A DNA stretch of 57,375 nt from JANXYY01 sp035530875 (GTDB lineage: Bacteria; Actinomycetota; Actinomycetes; Nanopelagicales; Nanopelagicaceae). A program made the position numbers and the translations under genes. The stretch covers positions 1 through 57,375 of the forward strand of contig DATKUB010000011.1 in assembly GCA_035530875.1 (NCBI GenBank), in the 5' to 3' direction. Shown here piece by piece: positions 8,807-18,113 of this stretch; position 1 is the first letter of the stretch; every line of letters begins with the position of its first letter. The notes below the pieces were generated by a model. It did not search any database, had not been told where the DNA came from, and worked only from the letters and a program-made list of their open reading frames with translations.

Positions 8807-9915
8807 GACGGCTCCTTTACCTTGGTAATAAGCAGATACTGGCTCTTTCGCGCTTCATATACGGAAGCACCGCTGGAAGCGAGGAAGGCAAGCACAGCGA
8901 CTTCATTGAGCACGCCGCCGATCTGCACGCAGAGACGGTCACCTGCAAGGTCGCCTCCGACCAGACGGATCAGTAACGAGGCATGAAGCAGATAGAAGTG
9001 GCAGTAGAAGCGACTCCGATAGGGCATGGCCACGCGGAAGACGGCCGGCACGATCACTGGCGCGTGCGCGAACACCATTCCCATCACAAAACCAAGGAAG
9101 AGCGCGTGGAGCATCGCATCAAATGCTCGGCCGTCGGAGAGAGCACCAAAAGACAACCAAAGAACTCCTGCAGTAGCTAGCCAGGCATAACCTGCGAGAA
9201 GACAGACCGCCATGTACCGCGTCAATCCCGATTGTCGAACGGTCCGACGTGCCACGTCGTTCCTAGCCAACCAAAAAGCGAGTGCAATAAGTCCGGCACC
9301 GGCAATGCGAACGCCCAATGAGACCGTGGCAAGAGAGAGCATGGAGCCGAAGGCGAATATTCCGACGGCGAGTATAAAACCAATTCGGGCAGCGCCTGAT
9401 ACCCGGATGACTCGAGCTAGCTCGAGCCGCTCTCCAGCAATCGTGAGTACTACGAAACCAGCAAGGAATGGAACAAGCAGTGCGACGTCGCGGCCGGCGA
9501 TCCAGGCGAGCACCGCAACTATCCAAGAAAGCGCACCGACTGCCATCACACCTAGATGAAGGCTCGCCTGCCGATTCGAGGCTCCTATATACAAGGCGAG
9601 AAGTCCGAGGCCACCAAGGGCCAGAAGCAACTGCCCAATCAATATCGGCAGGCCGACGGCGAGCGCAACTCCACCAAGCCCAGCGGATGCTGGCGAGAGA
9701 TAGCCGGCGCGATCGCCAAGGGCGACGGCACGCTCCAGTGCGATCAGTGTTCCAAAGAATCCGAGCACCATCAAAGGCCCATGGACTTCTTTGAAATCAG
9801 GCCTTGGGCTTGGAATTTCGAGCTTGAGCAGCAGTAGACCTGCCCAGAGCCCGGCTAGCAGCGCCACGCCGCCGAGGGCGCCAATCATGAGACGAGAGGG
9901 GAAGACTCTTCTCAT
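8803..9915 (-). CDS. NnrS-like multi-helix membrane protein
   Basis: A 370-residue membrane protein with about eleven or twelve helices. The segment KEVHGPLMVLGFFGTLIALERAVALG is the hallmark of NnrS-like proteins, and histidines in HALFLGFVMGMVFAHAPVI match their second conserved site. NnrS is a haem- and copper-binding membrane protein linked to nitric-oxide tolerance. The frame extends upstream to 9954, but ATG 9915 overlaps the stop of the preceding regulator gene as ATGA, so coupled initiation there is preferred. It lies between a putative Fe-S regulator and a DUF59 protein. Confidence 0.83.
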   Translation of the reverse strand: MRRVFPSRLMIGALGGVALLAGLWAGLLLLKLEIPSPRPDFKEVHGPLMVLGFFGTLIALERAVALGDRAGYLSPASAGLGGVALAVGLPILIGQLLLALGGLGLLALYIGASNRQASLHLGVMAVGALSWIVAVLAWIAGRDVALLVPFLAGFVVLTIAGERLELARVIRVSGAARIGFILAVGIFAFGSMLSLATVSLGVRIAGAGLIALAFWLARNDVARRTVRQSGLTRYMAVCLLAGYAWLATAGVLWLSFGALSDGRAFDAMLHALFLGFVMGMVFAHAPVIVPAVFRVAMPYRSRFYCHFYLLHASLLIRLVGGDLAGDRLCVQIGGVLNEVAVLAFLASSGASVYEARKSQYLLITKVKEPS

Positions 9916-10595
9916 GTGTTGCTTTTCGGCAACGCTCGAAGACGTGAGGTGCACAGATTGGGTGTTACGAATGGCTTTAGCGGGAGAGCCTCAACCGGCG
10001 CGCCTATCTGACTTAGCGCACCCTGCATCAGACCGAGATGGAGAGTGCAAACGACGTCCGCATGTCGCTCTGCCACTTCGCGGAAGGGGCAGTGGTGCAA
10101 GCGCACTTCCGCCTGCCCACCAGGCAACCTCGCGATTTCTGGCTGAAATCCGATGGCTTCGAGAAGTGCTTTGAATCTGGCCAAGCCGTCATCGAGATCC
10201 AGTTGGTCCTCCGGTGAAACTCGGTCGACTAAGTTGCGTCCCCACGTTCGACCCACATTTAGCGCCACTCCGCTGGTGCCATCCAGTGCGGCAACTAGTG
10301 CGGTTAGCATCTGGGCGAGGAGGGCGAAACTTCGCGGTCCGTCGGCATCTCGGCTGGTGTAGAGGACCCGCGGGCGCCCTCTTGTCCGACTAGTTTCAAC
10401 GGTTCGTAGGGCTAGTCCGTCGCTCACTAGTCCATCCAGATGGAAACGGGCGGTGTTGATGTGTAGGCCGGTCCGCTTGGCCATTTGGGCGACACTGATT
10501 GAGCCTTCGGCCTCACGCAATTTCACAATTACTTCCGACCGACTTGCGCCGACGGCTATCTCTGCCGTCAGGTCGGTGAAGCTCACCTGGTTCAT
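9912..10595 (-). CDS. HTH regulator with three-cysteine C-terminal domain (copy 1)
   Basis: A 227-residue winged-HTH protein. Residues 30-60 (SVAQMAKRTGLHINTARFHL) form the DNA-binding helix pair and GRPRVLY the wing. The C-terminal half has cysteines C169 (HHCPF), C183 (VVCTLH) and C215 (NLCTS), spaced x13 and x31. This resembles SufR-type regulators that hold an Fe-S cluster and sense oxygen, NO or iron. It heads the operon with NnrS-like, DUF59 and HHE genes and is divergent from narK. ATG 10595 is chosen; ATG 10607 is possible, and the frame further upstream is unlikely to be coding. A paralogous regulator lies after narK. Confidence 0.85.
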   Translation of the reverse strand: MNQVSFTDLTAEIAVGASRSEVIVKLREAEGSISVAQMAKRTGLHINTARFHLDGLVSDGLALRTVETSRTRGRPRVLYTSRDADGPRSFALLAQMLTALVAALDGTSGVALNVGRTWGRNLVDRVSPEDQLDLDDGLARFKALLEAIGFQPEIARLPGGQAEVRLHHCPFREVAERHADVVCTLHLGLMQGALSQIGAPVEALPLKPFVTPNLCTSRLRALPKSNT

Positions 10596-10721
10596 ATCGA
10601 GAATCATGAACCGGAAGGCGAATAAAAACAAGTTTAATTGGTTACAAATGCATGCGGCCCAGCGTCGTGGCCTTCCACGTGAGGTGAAAGTCACTTAATT
10701 AATTCCAACGAAGCGGATTAA

Positions 10722-10734
10722 ACACGGTGTAAAT
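10722..10734. promoter_or_regulatory. ACACGGTGT palindrome in the regulator/narK divergent region
   Basis: ACACGGTGT (10722-10730) is a perfect odd-centred palindrome in the AT-rich 206-bp region between regulator copy 1 and narK. The longer word CACGGTGTAAAT (10723-10734) recurs with one change at 12060-12071, just before regulator copy 2. Two near-identical words before two related regulator genes suggest a shared operator. Confidence 0.5.
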
Positions 10735-10801
10735 CGAATAATCTCTAATCCAGACACCCCTCACCCGGAGCGCGTGACTAAGGCAGATAACTGGTGACGC
10801 A

Positions 10802-12031
10802 ATGACCAACCAGACCAACCAGACCAACCAGACAAATCCCGCAGTAAGTCCATTGGTCACCCCGGTCCGCAACGGTGCCTATCTTCAGTTGCTGCTGGCA
10901 ACGATGGGCTTCGGCCTCAACTTCTGGGCCTGGGCGCTTATCGGTCCGCTGGGACCGGCCTATCAGAACGCGCTCGGTCTGACCTCTTTCCAACAGGCTC
11001 TGGTGGTCGCCACCCCTGTCCTCGTCGGATCCTTAGGTCGCATACCGGTGGGCGCGCTGACCGATCGACTTGGCGCGCGCGTCATGTTCACGATCATCAG
11101 TTTCCTCACCATGTTTCCGTTGCTCTACTTAGCCTTTTTCGGCGATAGCCTTGGCCAACTTCTCGTGGGCGGTTTCTTCCTCGGCCTCGGTGGCACCACC
11201 TTCGCCATTGGCATTCCATTGGTTAACGGTTGGTTCCCGCCCGCGCGTCGCGGATTCGCCCTCGGCATTTTCGGTGCTGGCATGGGCGGTACCGCAATTT
11301 CTGCCTTTACAACAGTGAGATTGACTGAGGCGCACACTCGCTCTTTCCCATTTGTCGTTGTGACAGTAGTTCTGGGGATCTACGGCCTGCTTGCACTGCT
11401 CTTGGTTCGGGATGCCGCCGCCCCCGCAAAGGGCGGACATAATTTCTGGAATCGGACCTGGGCAACCATGCGAATGGGTGTCACCATCCGCTTATCTGCT
11501 CTCTATGCGGTCGGTTTCGGCGGTTTTGTTGCTTTTAGCGTTTACTTGGTCACCTACCTGAAAAATGCCTATGAGCTCACTCAATCCGATGCCGCATCGC
11601 GCACGGCTGGCTTTGTGGTGGTCGCGGTTATAGCTCGCCCCGTAGGTGGCTGGCTTTCAGACAGATTTCATCCGATCCCAGTCCTGGCGGCCTGCTTTTC
11701 CATGATCTCGGTGCTGGCGGCCGTCGCTTCCTTCCATCTAGAACTTGTGCCGCTAGCCACCCTCGCTTTTCTGGGCATGGCCGCGGGTCTGGGGGCGGCG
11801 GCTGGCGCCTGCTTTGCCCTGGTTGCTCAAGTTGCCCCGGCACAGTCGGTGGGATCTGTCACGGGCGTGGTTGGTGCCGCGGGCGGGCTAGGCGGTTTCA
11901 TCCCGCCTTTGATTATGGGCCTGGTTTATGGCCGGACCGGAAGCTACACGATTGGTTTCATCTTGCTCAGCATCGTTGCCCTTTCAGCAGCCACTTTCAC
12001 CTGGGTGGGCATGCGCCATGAAGCCCGCTAG
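10802..12031 (+). CDS. narK: NarK nitrate/nitrite transporter
   Basis: A 409-residue major facilitator protein with twelve helices. Both nitrate-signature regions of NarK are visible: GLGGTTFAIGIPLVNGWFPP in helix 5 and GVVGAAGGLGGFIPP in helix 11. It carries nitrate in and/or nitrite out across the inner membrane. The N-terminus is TNQTNQTNQTN, encoded by three copies of a 9-bp unit. It precedes regulator copy 2 and narGHJI on the same strand, so it supplies nitrate reductase. The ATG at 10802 has no strong ribosome binding site. Confidence 0.93.
   Translation: MTNQTNQTNQTNPAVSPLVTPVRNGAYLQLLLATMGFGLNFWAWALIGPLGPAYQNALGLTSFQQALVVATPVLVGSLGRIPVGALTDRLGARVMFTIISFLTMFPLLYLAFFGDSLGQLLVGGFFLGLGGTTFAIGIPLVNGWFPPARRGFALGIFGAGMGGTAISAFTTVRLTEAHTRSFPFVVVTVVLGIYGLLALLLVRDAAAPAKGGHNFWNRTWATMRMGVTIRLSALYAVGFGGFVAFSVYLVTYLKNAYELTQSDAASRTAGFVVVAVIARPVGGWLSDRFHPIPVLAACFSMISVLAAVASFHLELVPLATLAFLGMAAGLGAAAGACFALVAQVAPAQSVGSVTGVVGAAGGLGGFIPPLIMGLVYGRTGSYTIGFILLSIVALSAATFTWVGMRHEAR
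10805..10831 (+). repeat. Three 9-bp repeats at the start of narK
   Basis: ACCAACCAG occurs three times in a row (10805-10813, 10814-10822, 10823-10831), followed by a degenerate partial copy. It encodes the repeated tripeptide TNQ at the N-terminus of NarK. The in-frame unit length means copy-number change would only lengthen or shorten the cytoplasmic tail. Confidence 0.9.
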
Positions 12032-12059
12032 ATCCAATTATTTGGAGATAGAAATTAAT

Positions 12060-12071
12060 CACGGTGTTAAT
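12060..12071. promoter_or_regulatory. Second CACGGTGT motif, upstream of regulator copy 2
   Basis: CACGGTGTTAAT lies 36 bp before ATG 12108, inside an AT-rich stretch flanked by ATTAAT and TTAAT. It matches 11 of 12 bases of the word before narK. The position fits a promoter-proximal operator for regulator copy 2 and the nar operon that follows it. Confidence 0.5.
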
Positions 12072-12107
12072 AGAATTCATCACAATCAGGTGCTACGTTC
12101 CTTAGTT

Positions 12108-12794
12108 ATGGATGGATTGGGGAGAAGAGCAAGTCTGCTCAGGGAAATTCAGGAACGTGGAGAGCTCCTCAGCATTCAACAACTCTGCGACTCCTCCAGC
12201 CTCCATGCCAACACTGTTCGCACCCATCTCGACAGCCTGCTAGCGGCCGGTGAGATTGAGCGAGAGCAAGCGCCGGCGAGCGGACGTGGGCGACCGCTCT
12301 GGCTTTATCGCACCGCGGTGAAGAAGGTCTCGCCCTACGAAATGCTCGCTGAAGTTCTTGCCTCTCAATTGGGTCACGCTGAAGATCCGACCCTTACGGA
12401 GCGGGCAGCTAAAAAGTGGGCGAACGCCGCAGAAGCCAAGGGTGCTGCTGTAGCCAAAGATGGCGATGAAGCGGTAGAGCAAGTTGCGGATTCGCTTCGA
12501 AATGTTGGTTTCGAGGTTTCATCGAACTTGATGCGAGACGAAATATCGATAACGGATTGCCCATACGCCTCACTTGTAGAGCAGCATCCCAAGATTTGTG
12601 ATGTTCACGCAGCGCTGGTCAGCGAATTAATGAGTCGCTCGGGTCAGCCGATCACTATTGATCGCCTTGATGTTTGGGCCAAACCAGGAATCTGCGTGGC
12701 CCATATCAATCGCTCGGATCGAAGTCCAGCTCGAACGATTACTCCGGGAGAGATCGCCGAAATTACTGTAGAACGGATCAAAAATGGCAAGTAA
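12108..12794 (+). CDS. HTH regulator with three-cysteine C-terminal domain (copy 2)
   Basis: A 228-residue paralogue of the regulator at 9912-10595. The helix-turn-helix is at residues 22-45 (SIQQLCDSSSLHANTVRTHL) and the wing at GRGRPLWLY. Cysteines C151 (DCPYAS), C164 (KICDVH) and C196 (GICVAH) are spaced x12 and x31, nearly the same as in copy 1, so a bound Fe-S cluster is likely. Its last 11 bases overlap narG, so it is probably the first gene of the nar operon. ATG 12108 is chosen; the frame runs upstream into narK and an ATG at 12018 overlaps the narK stop. Likely role: redox, NO or nitrate-responsive control of nar genes. Confidence 0.83.
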   Translation: MDGLGRRASLLREIQERGELLSIQQLCDSSSLHANTVRTHLDSLLAAGEIEREQAPASGRGRPLWLYRTAVKKVSPYEMLAEVLASQLGHAEDPTLTERAAKKWANAAEAKGAAVAKDGDEAVEQVADSLRNVGFEVSSNLMRDEISITDCPYASLVEQHPKICDVHAALVSELMSRSGQPITIDRLDVWAKPGICVAHINRSDRSPARTITPGEIAEITVERIKNGK

Positions 12795-15700
12795 TAGCGA
12801 ACCAAGCGCCGCGGTGTCGGAATTCTTGGTAAAGGCCGGCCGATTCTTCAATTCTGGACAGACTTCACCCGATCTTCGAACCATCACTAAAAAGGGTGGT
12901 CGTGACGGCGATGTTTTTTATCGCGACCGGTGGAGTCACGACAAGGTAGTTCGGAGCACGCACGGGGTTAACTGCACGGGTTCTTGTTCGTGGAAGGTAT
13001 ATGTAAAGGACGGAATCATCACTTGGGAAACCCAGCAGACGGACTATCCGTCAATCGGTACAGATACGCCGGAATATGAACCACGTGGATGCCCACGTGG
13101 TGCGGCATTCTCCTGGTACACATATTCACCAACGCGAGTCCGTTATCCCTACATTCGCGGTGTTCTCCTAGATGCCTATCGTGCTGAAAAGTCGAAAGGC
13201 CTAGACGCTATTGCTGCTTGGACGGCCGTCGTTCAGAACCCTGAAACACGTAAGCGATACCAGCAGGCCCGTGGAAAAGGCGGCCTAGTTCGAGCTGGCT
13301 GGGACGAGATCGCCGAAATTATTGCGGCAGCTCATCTGTATACTGCCAAAGAGTACGGTCCCGATCGAATATTCGGCTTTTCGCCAATCCCGGCGATGTC
13401 GATGGCATCACATGCAGTGGGAGCGCGTTTCATTTCGCTCATGGGCGGTTCGATGCTTTCATTTTATGATTGGTACTGCGATCTGCCAGTGGCGTCACCT
13501 CAGGTTTTTGGCGATCAAACTGACGTTCCAGAATCAGCAGATTGGTGGAATGCCTCGTATCTGATTATGTGGGGCGCCAATGTTCCTGTGACTCGAACAC
13601 CCGATGCCCACTTCATGACCGAAGCGCGATACCGCGGACAGAAAGTCATTACGGTATCTCCGGATTATGCGGATAACACGAAGTTTGCTGACGAATGGAT
13701 GTCTCCCCATCCGGGAACTGATGGTGCTCTCGGCATGGCGATGGGTCACGTCATATTAAAAGAGTTTTTCATCGAGCGCCAGATTCCGCGTTTTGTTGAG
13801 TACGTAAAGACGTACAGTGATCTGCCATTCTTAATTTCTCTGCGCGAGAAAGATGGGGCTTGGGTCCCAGATAAATTCATTACTTCTGCAGATCTCGGTG
13901 ATTTGGCCGAGGGCGCTGAATTTAAGACGGTTCTGATTGATTCGGCGACTGGAAAACCTTACGTACCAAATGGTTCTCTCGGGTACAGGTTCAATGATTC
14001 GGGCAAAGGCAAGTGGAACCTTGATCTGGAAGGCATTGATCCTGCTCTATCAATTTTTGGTTCGCAGAACTCAGAAATGGCGGAGGTATTGCTGCCACGT
14101 TTTGACGTGGGCCAGGAGAACGATGAGAAAGGTGGCGTCTTATCTCGAGGCGTGCCAGCCGCCCGCCTATCGACTAAGAATGGTGAACGTCTAGTAACTA
14201 CGGTATTTGATTTGATGCTCGCCCAGTACGGCGTGGCACGGGCGGGATTGCCTGGGGATTGGCCAACCGGTTACGACGACCCAAAGCCATACACGCCTGC
14301 GTGGCAAGAAGAGATTACCGGAGTGCCCGCAGAACAGGCCGCTCGCATCGGACGCGAGTTCGCGCAGAATGCCGCAGACTCGGGCGGCCGATCAATGATC
14401 ATCCTCGGTGCTGGTACAAACCACTGGTTCCATTCCGACACGATTTACCGCACTTTCCTTGCCCTCATCACGCTGACCGGTTGCCAAGGAGTAAACGGAG
14501 GTGGCTGGGCGCACTACGTGGGTCAAGAAAAAGTTCGCCCGTTTACCGGCTGGGCGCAGTTAGCTTTTGGTCTTGACTGGTCGCGACCACCTCGGCAAAT
14601 GATCGGCACCGGATTTTTCTATGTGAATACCAATCAATGGCGTTACGACCAAATAGGCGCGGATGCCCTTGCATCTCCGCTTGGTGAAGGTCGTTTTAAA
14701 GATCGAGCCATGATCGACACCATGGCCCAATCGGCCCGGTCCGGCTGGATGCCGAGCTACCCGACTTTTGATGTGAACCCGCTGGACATTGCAAAGCGGG
14801 CAGAAGACGTCGGTAAGTCGCCATCTGATTACCTAGTCGAGACGCTTCAAACGGGTGAGGTTAAGTTTGCAATTGAGGATCCCGATGCACCTGAGAACTG
14901 GCCCCGGGTTCTTACGGTCTGGCGGGCCAACCTGCTTGGCTCCTCGAGCAAAGGAAACGAATACTTCTTACGTCACCTGCTCGGTACCGATAACTCGGTC
15001 AGGGCGGATGAGACGGTGTCAGATGTACGGCCCCAGGAAGTCACCTGGCGCGAAGAGTCGGCTGAAGGCAAACTCGATCTGCTTGTCAGTATCGATTTTC
15101 GAATGACAAGCACCGGGTTATTCGGCGACATCTTGCTTCCGGCCGCGACTTGGTACGAGAAGCATGATCTCTCGAGTACCGACATGCATCCTTTCGTACA
15201 CGCATTCTCTCCCGCGATCGATCCGCCCTGGGAGACCAAGACTGATTATGAAATCTTCCAAGCGCTCGGACGGAAAGTGTCAGAGCTGGCCCCGGGGTAT
15301 CTTGAAACAGTTACTGATGTGGTTGCCGTTCCATTGATCCATGACACTTCAGATGAGATGGCACTTCCTGGCGGCGTAGTGCGAGATTGGCGGAAGGGTG
15401 AAGTCCCGCTGATTCCAGGTAAGACTGCTCCAAAGTTTGTCACCGTTGAACGCGACTACCGAAACCTAGGCGCCAAAATGTCATCACTTGGACCGCTAGT
15501 TGAGAAACTCGGCACGATGACAAAAGGCGTTCATGTGGATCCGAGTATTGAAGTTGGAATTCTGGCGCATGCTAATGGCGTGATTAAGGATGGCCCTGCC
15601 GCGGGGCGCCCTTCGTTGATCACCGACGTCCACGCCTGCGAAATGATCCTGGCTCTTTCGGGAACGACGAATGGTCGAGTGGCCGTTGCTGGATTCGAAT

Positions 15701-16479
15701 TTTTGGAGGAGCGCACCGGACGGCAACTTGCAGACCTGGCTCGGGATAATGAAGGCAAACGAGTCACCTTCGCCGATACGCAATCGCGTCCAGTTCCGGT
15801 GATTACTAGTCCTGAGTGGTCGGGGAGCGAACACGGTGGTCGCAGATATACGGCCTTTGCAATCAACGTCGAGCGTTTGAAGCCATGGCACACGCTCACT
15901 GGCCGCCAGCATTTCTTCTTGGACCACGACTGGATGTCTGAGATCGGCGAGAACTTGCCCATCTACCGGCCACCGCTAAATATGCACCGAATTTTTGGCG
16001 ATCAAGGGCTGGGTGCGGGAAAAGAGGTCACCGTTCGCTACCTGACGCCTCACTCTAAGTGGTCAATTCACTCTGAGTATCAAGACAATCTCTTTATGCT
16101 TTCGCTCTCGCGTGGCGGACCGGAGATCTGGATGAGTCCGCAAGATGCAGAAACTATTGGGGTGAAAGACAACGAATGGATTGAGGCGTACAACCGAAAT
16201 GGCGTTGTCGTTGCGCGATCAATCGTGTCACACCGAATGCCGGCGGGTACCGTATATATGTATCACGCTAAAGATCGAACTATCGATGTACCCAGAACTG
16301 AAATTACCGGCCGTCGCGGTGGAATCCACAATTCACTAACGCGATTGATGATCAAGCCAACTCATTTGGTGGGCGGCTACGGGCAACTCTCCTTTGCCTT
16401 CAACTATCTGGGTCCAACCGGAAATCAACGTGACGAAGTCACTGTGATCCGACGTCGTTCGCAGGAGGTTGTTTACTGA
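12784..16479 (+). CDS. narG: Respiratory nitrate reductase alpha subunit NarG
   Basis: A 1231-residue molybdenum-bis-MGD catalytic subunit, full length for NarG. The FS0 cluster ligands H60, C64, C68 and C103 are present (HGVNCTGSC and RGCPRG). The molybdenum-coordinating aspartate lies in SFYDWYCDLP. It reduces nitrate to nitrite on the cytoplasmic face, taking electrons from NarH. No Tat signal is seen, as usual for NarG. It is followed directly by narH, narJ and narI with overlapping ends, so subunit synthesis is coupled. The start overlaps the upstream regulator gene by 11 bases. Confidence 0.98.
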   Translation: MASNSEPSAAVSEFLVKAGRFFNSGQTSPDLRTITKKGGRDGDVFYRDRWSHDKVVRSTHGVNCTGSCSWKVYVKDGIITWETQQTDYPSIGTDTPEYEPRGCPRGAAFSWYTYSPTRVRYPYIRGVLLDAYRAEKSKGLDAIAAWTAVVQNPETRKRYQQARGKGGLVRAGWDEIAEIIAAAHLYTAKEYGPDRIFGFSPIPAMSMASHAVGARFISLMGGSMLSFYDWYCDLPVASPQVFGDQTDVPESADWWNASYLIMWGANVPVTRTPDAHFMTEARYRGQKVITVSPDYADNTKFADEWMSPHPGTDGALGMAMGHVILKEFFIERQIPRFVEYVKTYSDLPFLISLREKDGAWVPDKFITSADLGDLAEGAEFKTVLIDSATGKPYVPNGSLGYRFNDSGKGKWNLDLEGIDPALSIFGSQNSEMAEVLLPRFDVGQENDEKGGVLSRGVPAARLSTKNGERLVTTVFDLMLAQYGVARAGLPGDWPTGYDDPKPYTPAWQEEITGVPAEQAARIGREFAQNAADSGGRSMIILGAGTNHWFHSDTIYRTFLALITLTGCQGVNGGGWAHYVGQEKVRPFTGWAQLAFGLDWSRPPRQMIGTGFFYVNTNQWRYDQIGADALASPLGEGRFKDRAMIDTMAQSARSGWMPSYPTFDVNPLDIAKRAEDVGKSPSDYLVETLQTGEVKFAIEDPDAPENWPRVLTVWRANLLGSSSKGNEYFLRHLLGTDNSVRADETVSDVRPQEVTWREESAEGKLDLLVSIDFRMTSTGLFGDILLPAATWYEKHDLSSTDMHPFVHAFSPAIDPPWETKTDYEIFQALGRKVSELAPGYLETVTDVVAVPLIHDTSDEMALPGGVVRDWRKGEVPLIPGKTAPKFVTVERDYRNLGAKMSSLGPLVEKLGTMTKGVHVDPSIEVGILAHANGVIKDGPAAGRPSLITDVHACEMILALSGTTNGRVAVAGFEFLEERTGRQLADLARDNEGKRVTFADTQSRPVPVITSPEWSGSEHGGRRYTAFAINVERLKPWHTLTGRQHFFLDHDWMSEIGENLPIYRPPLNMHRIFGDQGLGAGKEVTVRYLTPHSKWSIHSEYQDNLFMLSLSRGGPEIWMSPQDAETIGVKDNEWIEAYNRNGVVVARSIVSHRMPAGTVYMYHAKDRTIDVPRTEITGRRGGIHNSLTRLMIKPTHLVGGYGQLSFAFNYLGPTGNQRDEVTVIRRRSQEVVY

Positions 16480-18113
16480 TGCGCGTTATGGCTCAAGTCG
16501 GCATGGTGATGAATCTCGATAAATGCATCGGCTGTCACACCTGTTCTGTCACGTGCAAGCAGGCGTGGACAAATCGCTCTGGCCTGGAATATGCGTGGTT
16601 CAACAATGTTGAGACTCGCCCTGGTCAGGGATATCCACGCACCTATCAAGATCAAGAGAAATGGCAAGGGGGTTGGGTTCTAAAGCGCGGCAAACTGAAG
16701 TTGCGTTCGGGCGGCAGACTCTCTCGCCTAGCGAAGATCTTCAGCAATCCGCGCCTGCCAGGAATTACCGATTACTACGAGCCTTGGACGTATGACTACG
16801 ACACTCTGATTTCGTCACCGCTCGGTGAACATACGCCAGTTGCGCAGCCGAAATCGCTTCTAACCGGTAAGCCAATGAAGATCTCTTGGTCGGCAAATTG
16901 GGACGATGATCTAGCCGGCGGCCCGGAGTTGGCGCCGCACGATCCAATCTTGAAGAAGTTACAGGCAGATCTTGGCGATCGAGTGAAGCTCGAATTTGAG
17001 ACGGCGTTCATGTTTTATTTGCCACGCATTTGTGAACACTGCCTGAACCCGGCGTGTGTTGCCGCTTGCCCGTCAGGAGCGATGTACAAGCGGAGTGAGG
17101 ATGGCATTGTTCTTGTAGATCAGGATGCGTGCCGCGGTTGGCGGATGTGCGTTACGGGGTGCCCTTACAAGAAGGTCTACTTCAACCACCGAACTGGTAA
17201 AGCCGAAAAATGCACGATGTGTTACCCGCGAATTGAAGTTGGGCTGCCAACTGTCTGCGCGGAAACGTGCGTGGGACGACTCCGCTACATCGGACTGTTC
17301 TTATACGACGCAGACAAAGTTACCGCTGCGGCAGCCACCGAAGATCCGCAAGCGCTCTATCAGGCTCAACTCGACTTGATTCTTGATCCGCACGACCCTG
17401 AGGTTCAGGCCGCAGCGATGCGCGATGGAATACAGGCCGATTGGCTCGAAGCAGCACAGAAATCGCCGGTTTATCGCTTAGCCAAAGAGTTCAAGGTTGC
17501 CCTGCCACTGCACCCCGAATATCGAACGATGCCTATGGTCTGGTACATACCGCCGCTGTCGCCAGTTGTTGATGCGCTTCGTGATACTGGTCATGATGCT
17601 GAGGATCAAAGCAATCTCTTCGGAGCGCTCGACCAATTGCGTATTCCGATTGAATACCTTGCCGAACTTTTTACCGCTGGTGATATTAAGCCTGTGATGC
17701 ACTCGTTAAAGACCCTGGCTTCAATGCGCTCCTACATGCGCGATGAGAACCTCGGCACGCCAACTCGACCCGACATACCGGCCAGTGTGGGCTTAACTGA
17801 AACTGAGATGCGTAGCCTCTACCACCTGTTAGCGATCGCGAAATATGAAGATCGCTACGTCATTCCTAAAGCTCATGCAGAGATCGGGCATGAATTGGAA
17901 GAACTTGCCTGCTCTGTTGACGTCGCAATGGGGCCCGAAAGTCATAAGTCGGGACCTTTTGGCGAGTCGTCCGGACGGCCAGTTCCAGTTTCTATCGAGT
18001 CTTTCCACGCCCTGAAGCAACGTCAGACCTCGGAGACGATTGTCCCCGTCGAAGACGTGAGTGGGCGGGTCAATTTACTTAACTGGGATGGGAAGGGAAC
18101 GCCTTATGAGTAG
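16479..18113 (+). CDS. narH: Respiratory nitrate reductase beta subunit NarH
   Basis: A 544-residue Fe-S protein that carries electrons from NarI haems to NarG. Four cysteine groups are seen: CIGCHTCSVTCK (C16, C19, C22, C26), CEHCLNPACVAACPSG, CRGWRMCVTGCPY and CTMCYPRIEVGLPTVCAETC. The tryptophan in CRGW marks the [3Fe-4S] site, as in other NarH proteins. Start and narG stop share a base (TGATG). The stop overlaps narJ by eight bases. Confidence 0.98.
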   Translation: MRVMAQVGMVMNLDKCIGCHTCSVTCKQAWTNRSGLEYAWFNNVETRPGQGYPRTYQDQEKWQGGWVLKRGKLKLRSGGRLSRLAKIFSNPRLPGITDYYEPWTYDYDTLISSPLGEHTPVAQPKSLLTGKPMKISWSANWDDDLAGGPELAPHDPILKKLQADLGDRVKLEFETAFMFYLPRICEHCLNPACVAACPSGAMYKRSEDGIVLVDQDACRGWRMCVTGCPYKKVYFNHRTGKAEKCTMCYPRIEVGLPTVCAETCVGRLRYIGLFLYDADKVTAAAATEDPQALYQAQLDLILDPHDPEVQAAAMRDGIQADWLEAAQKSPVYRLAKEFKVALPLHPEYRTMPMVWYIPPLSPVVDALRDTGHDAEDQSNLFGALDQLRIPIEYLAELFTAGDIKPVMHSLKTLASMRSYMRDENLGTPTRPDIPASVGLTETEMRSLYHLLAIAKYEDRYVIPKAHAEIGHELEELACSVDVAMGPESHKSGPFGESSGRPVPVSIESFHALKQRQTSETIVPVEDVSGRVNLLNWDGKGTPYE

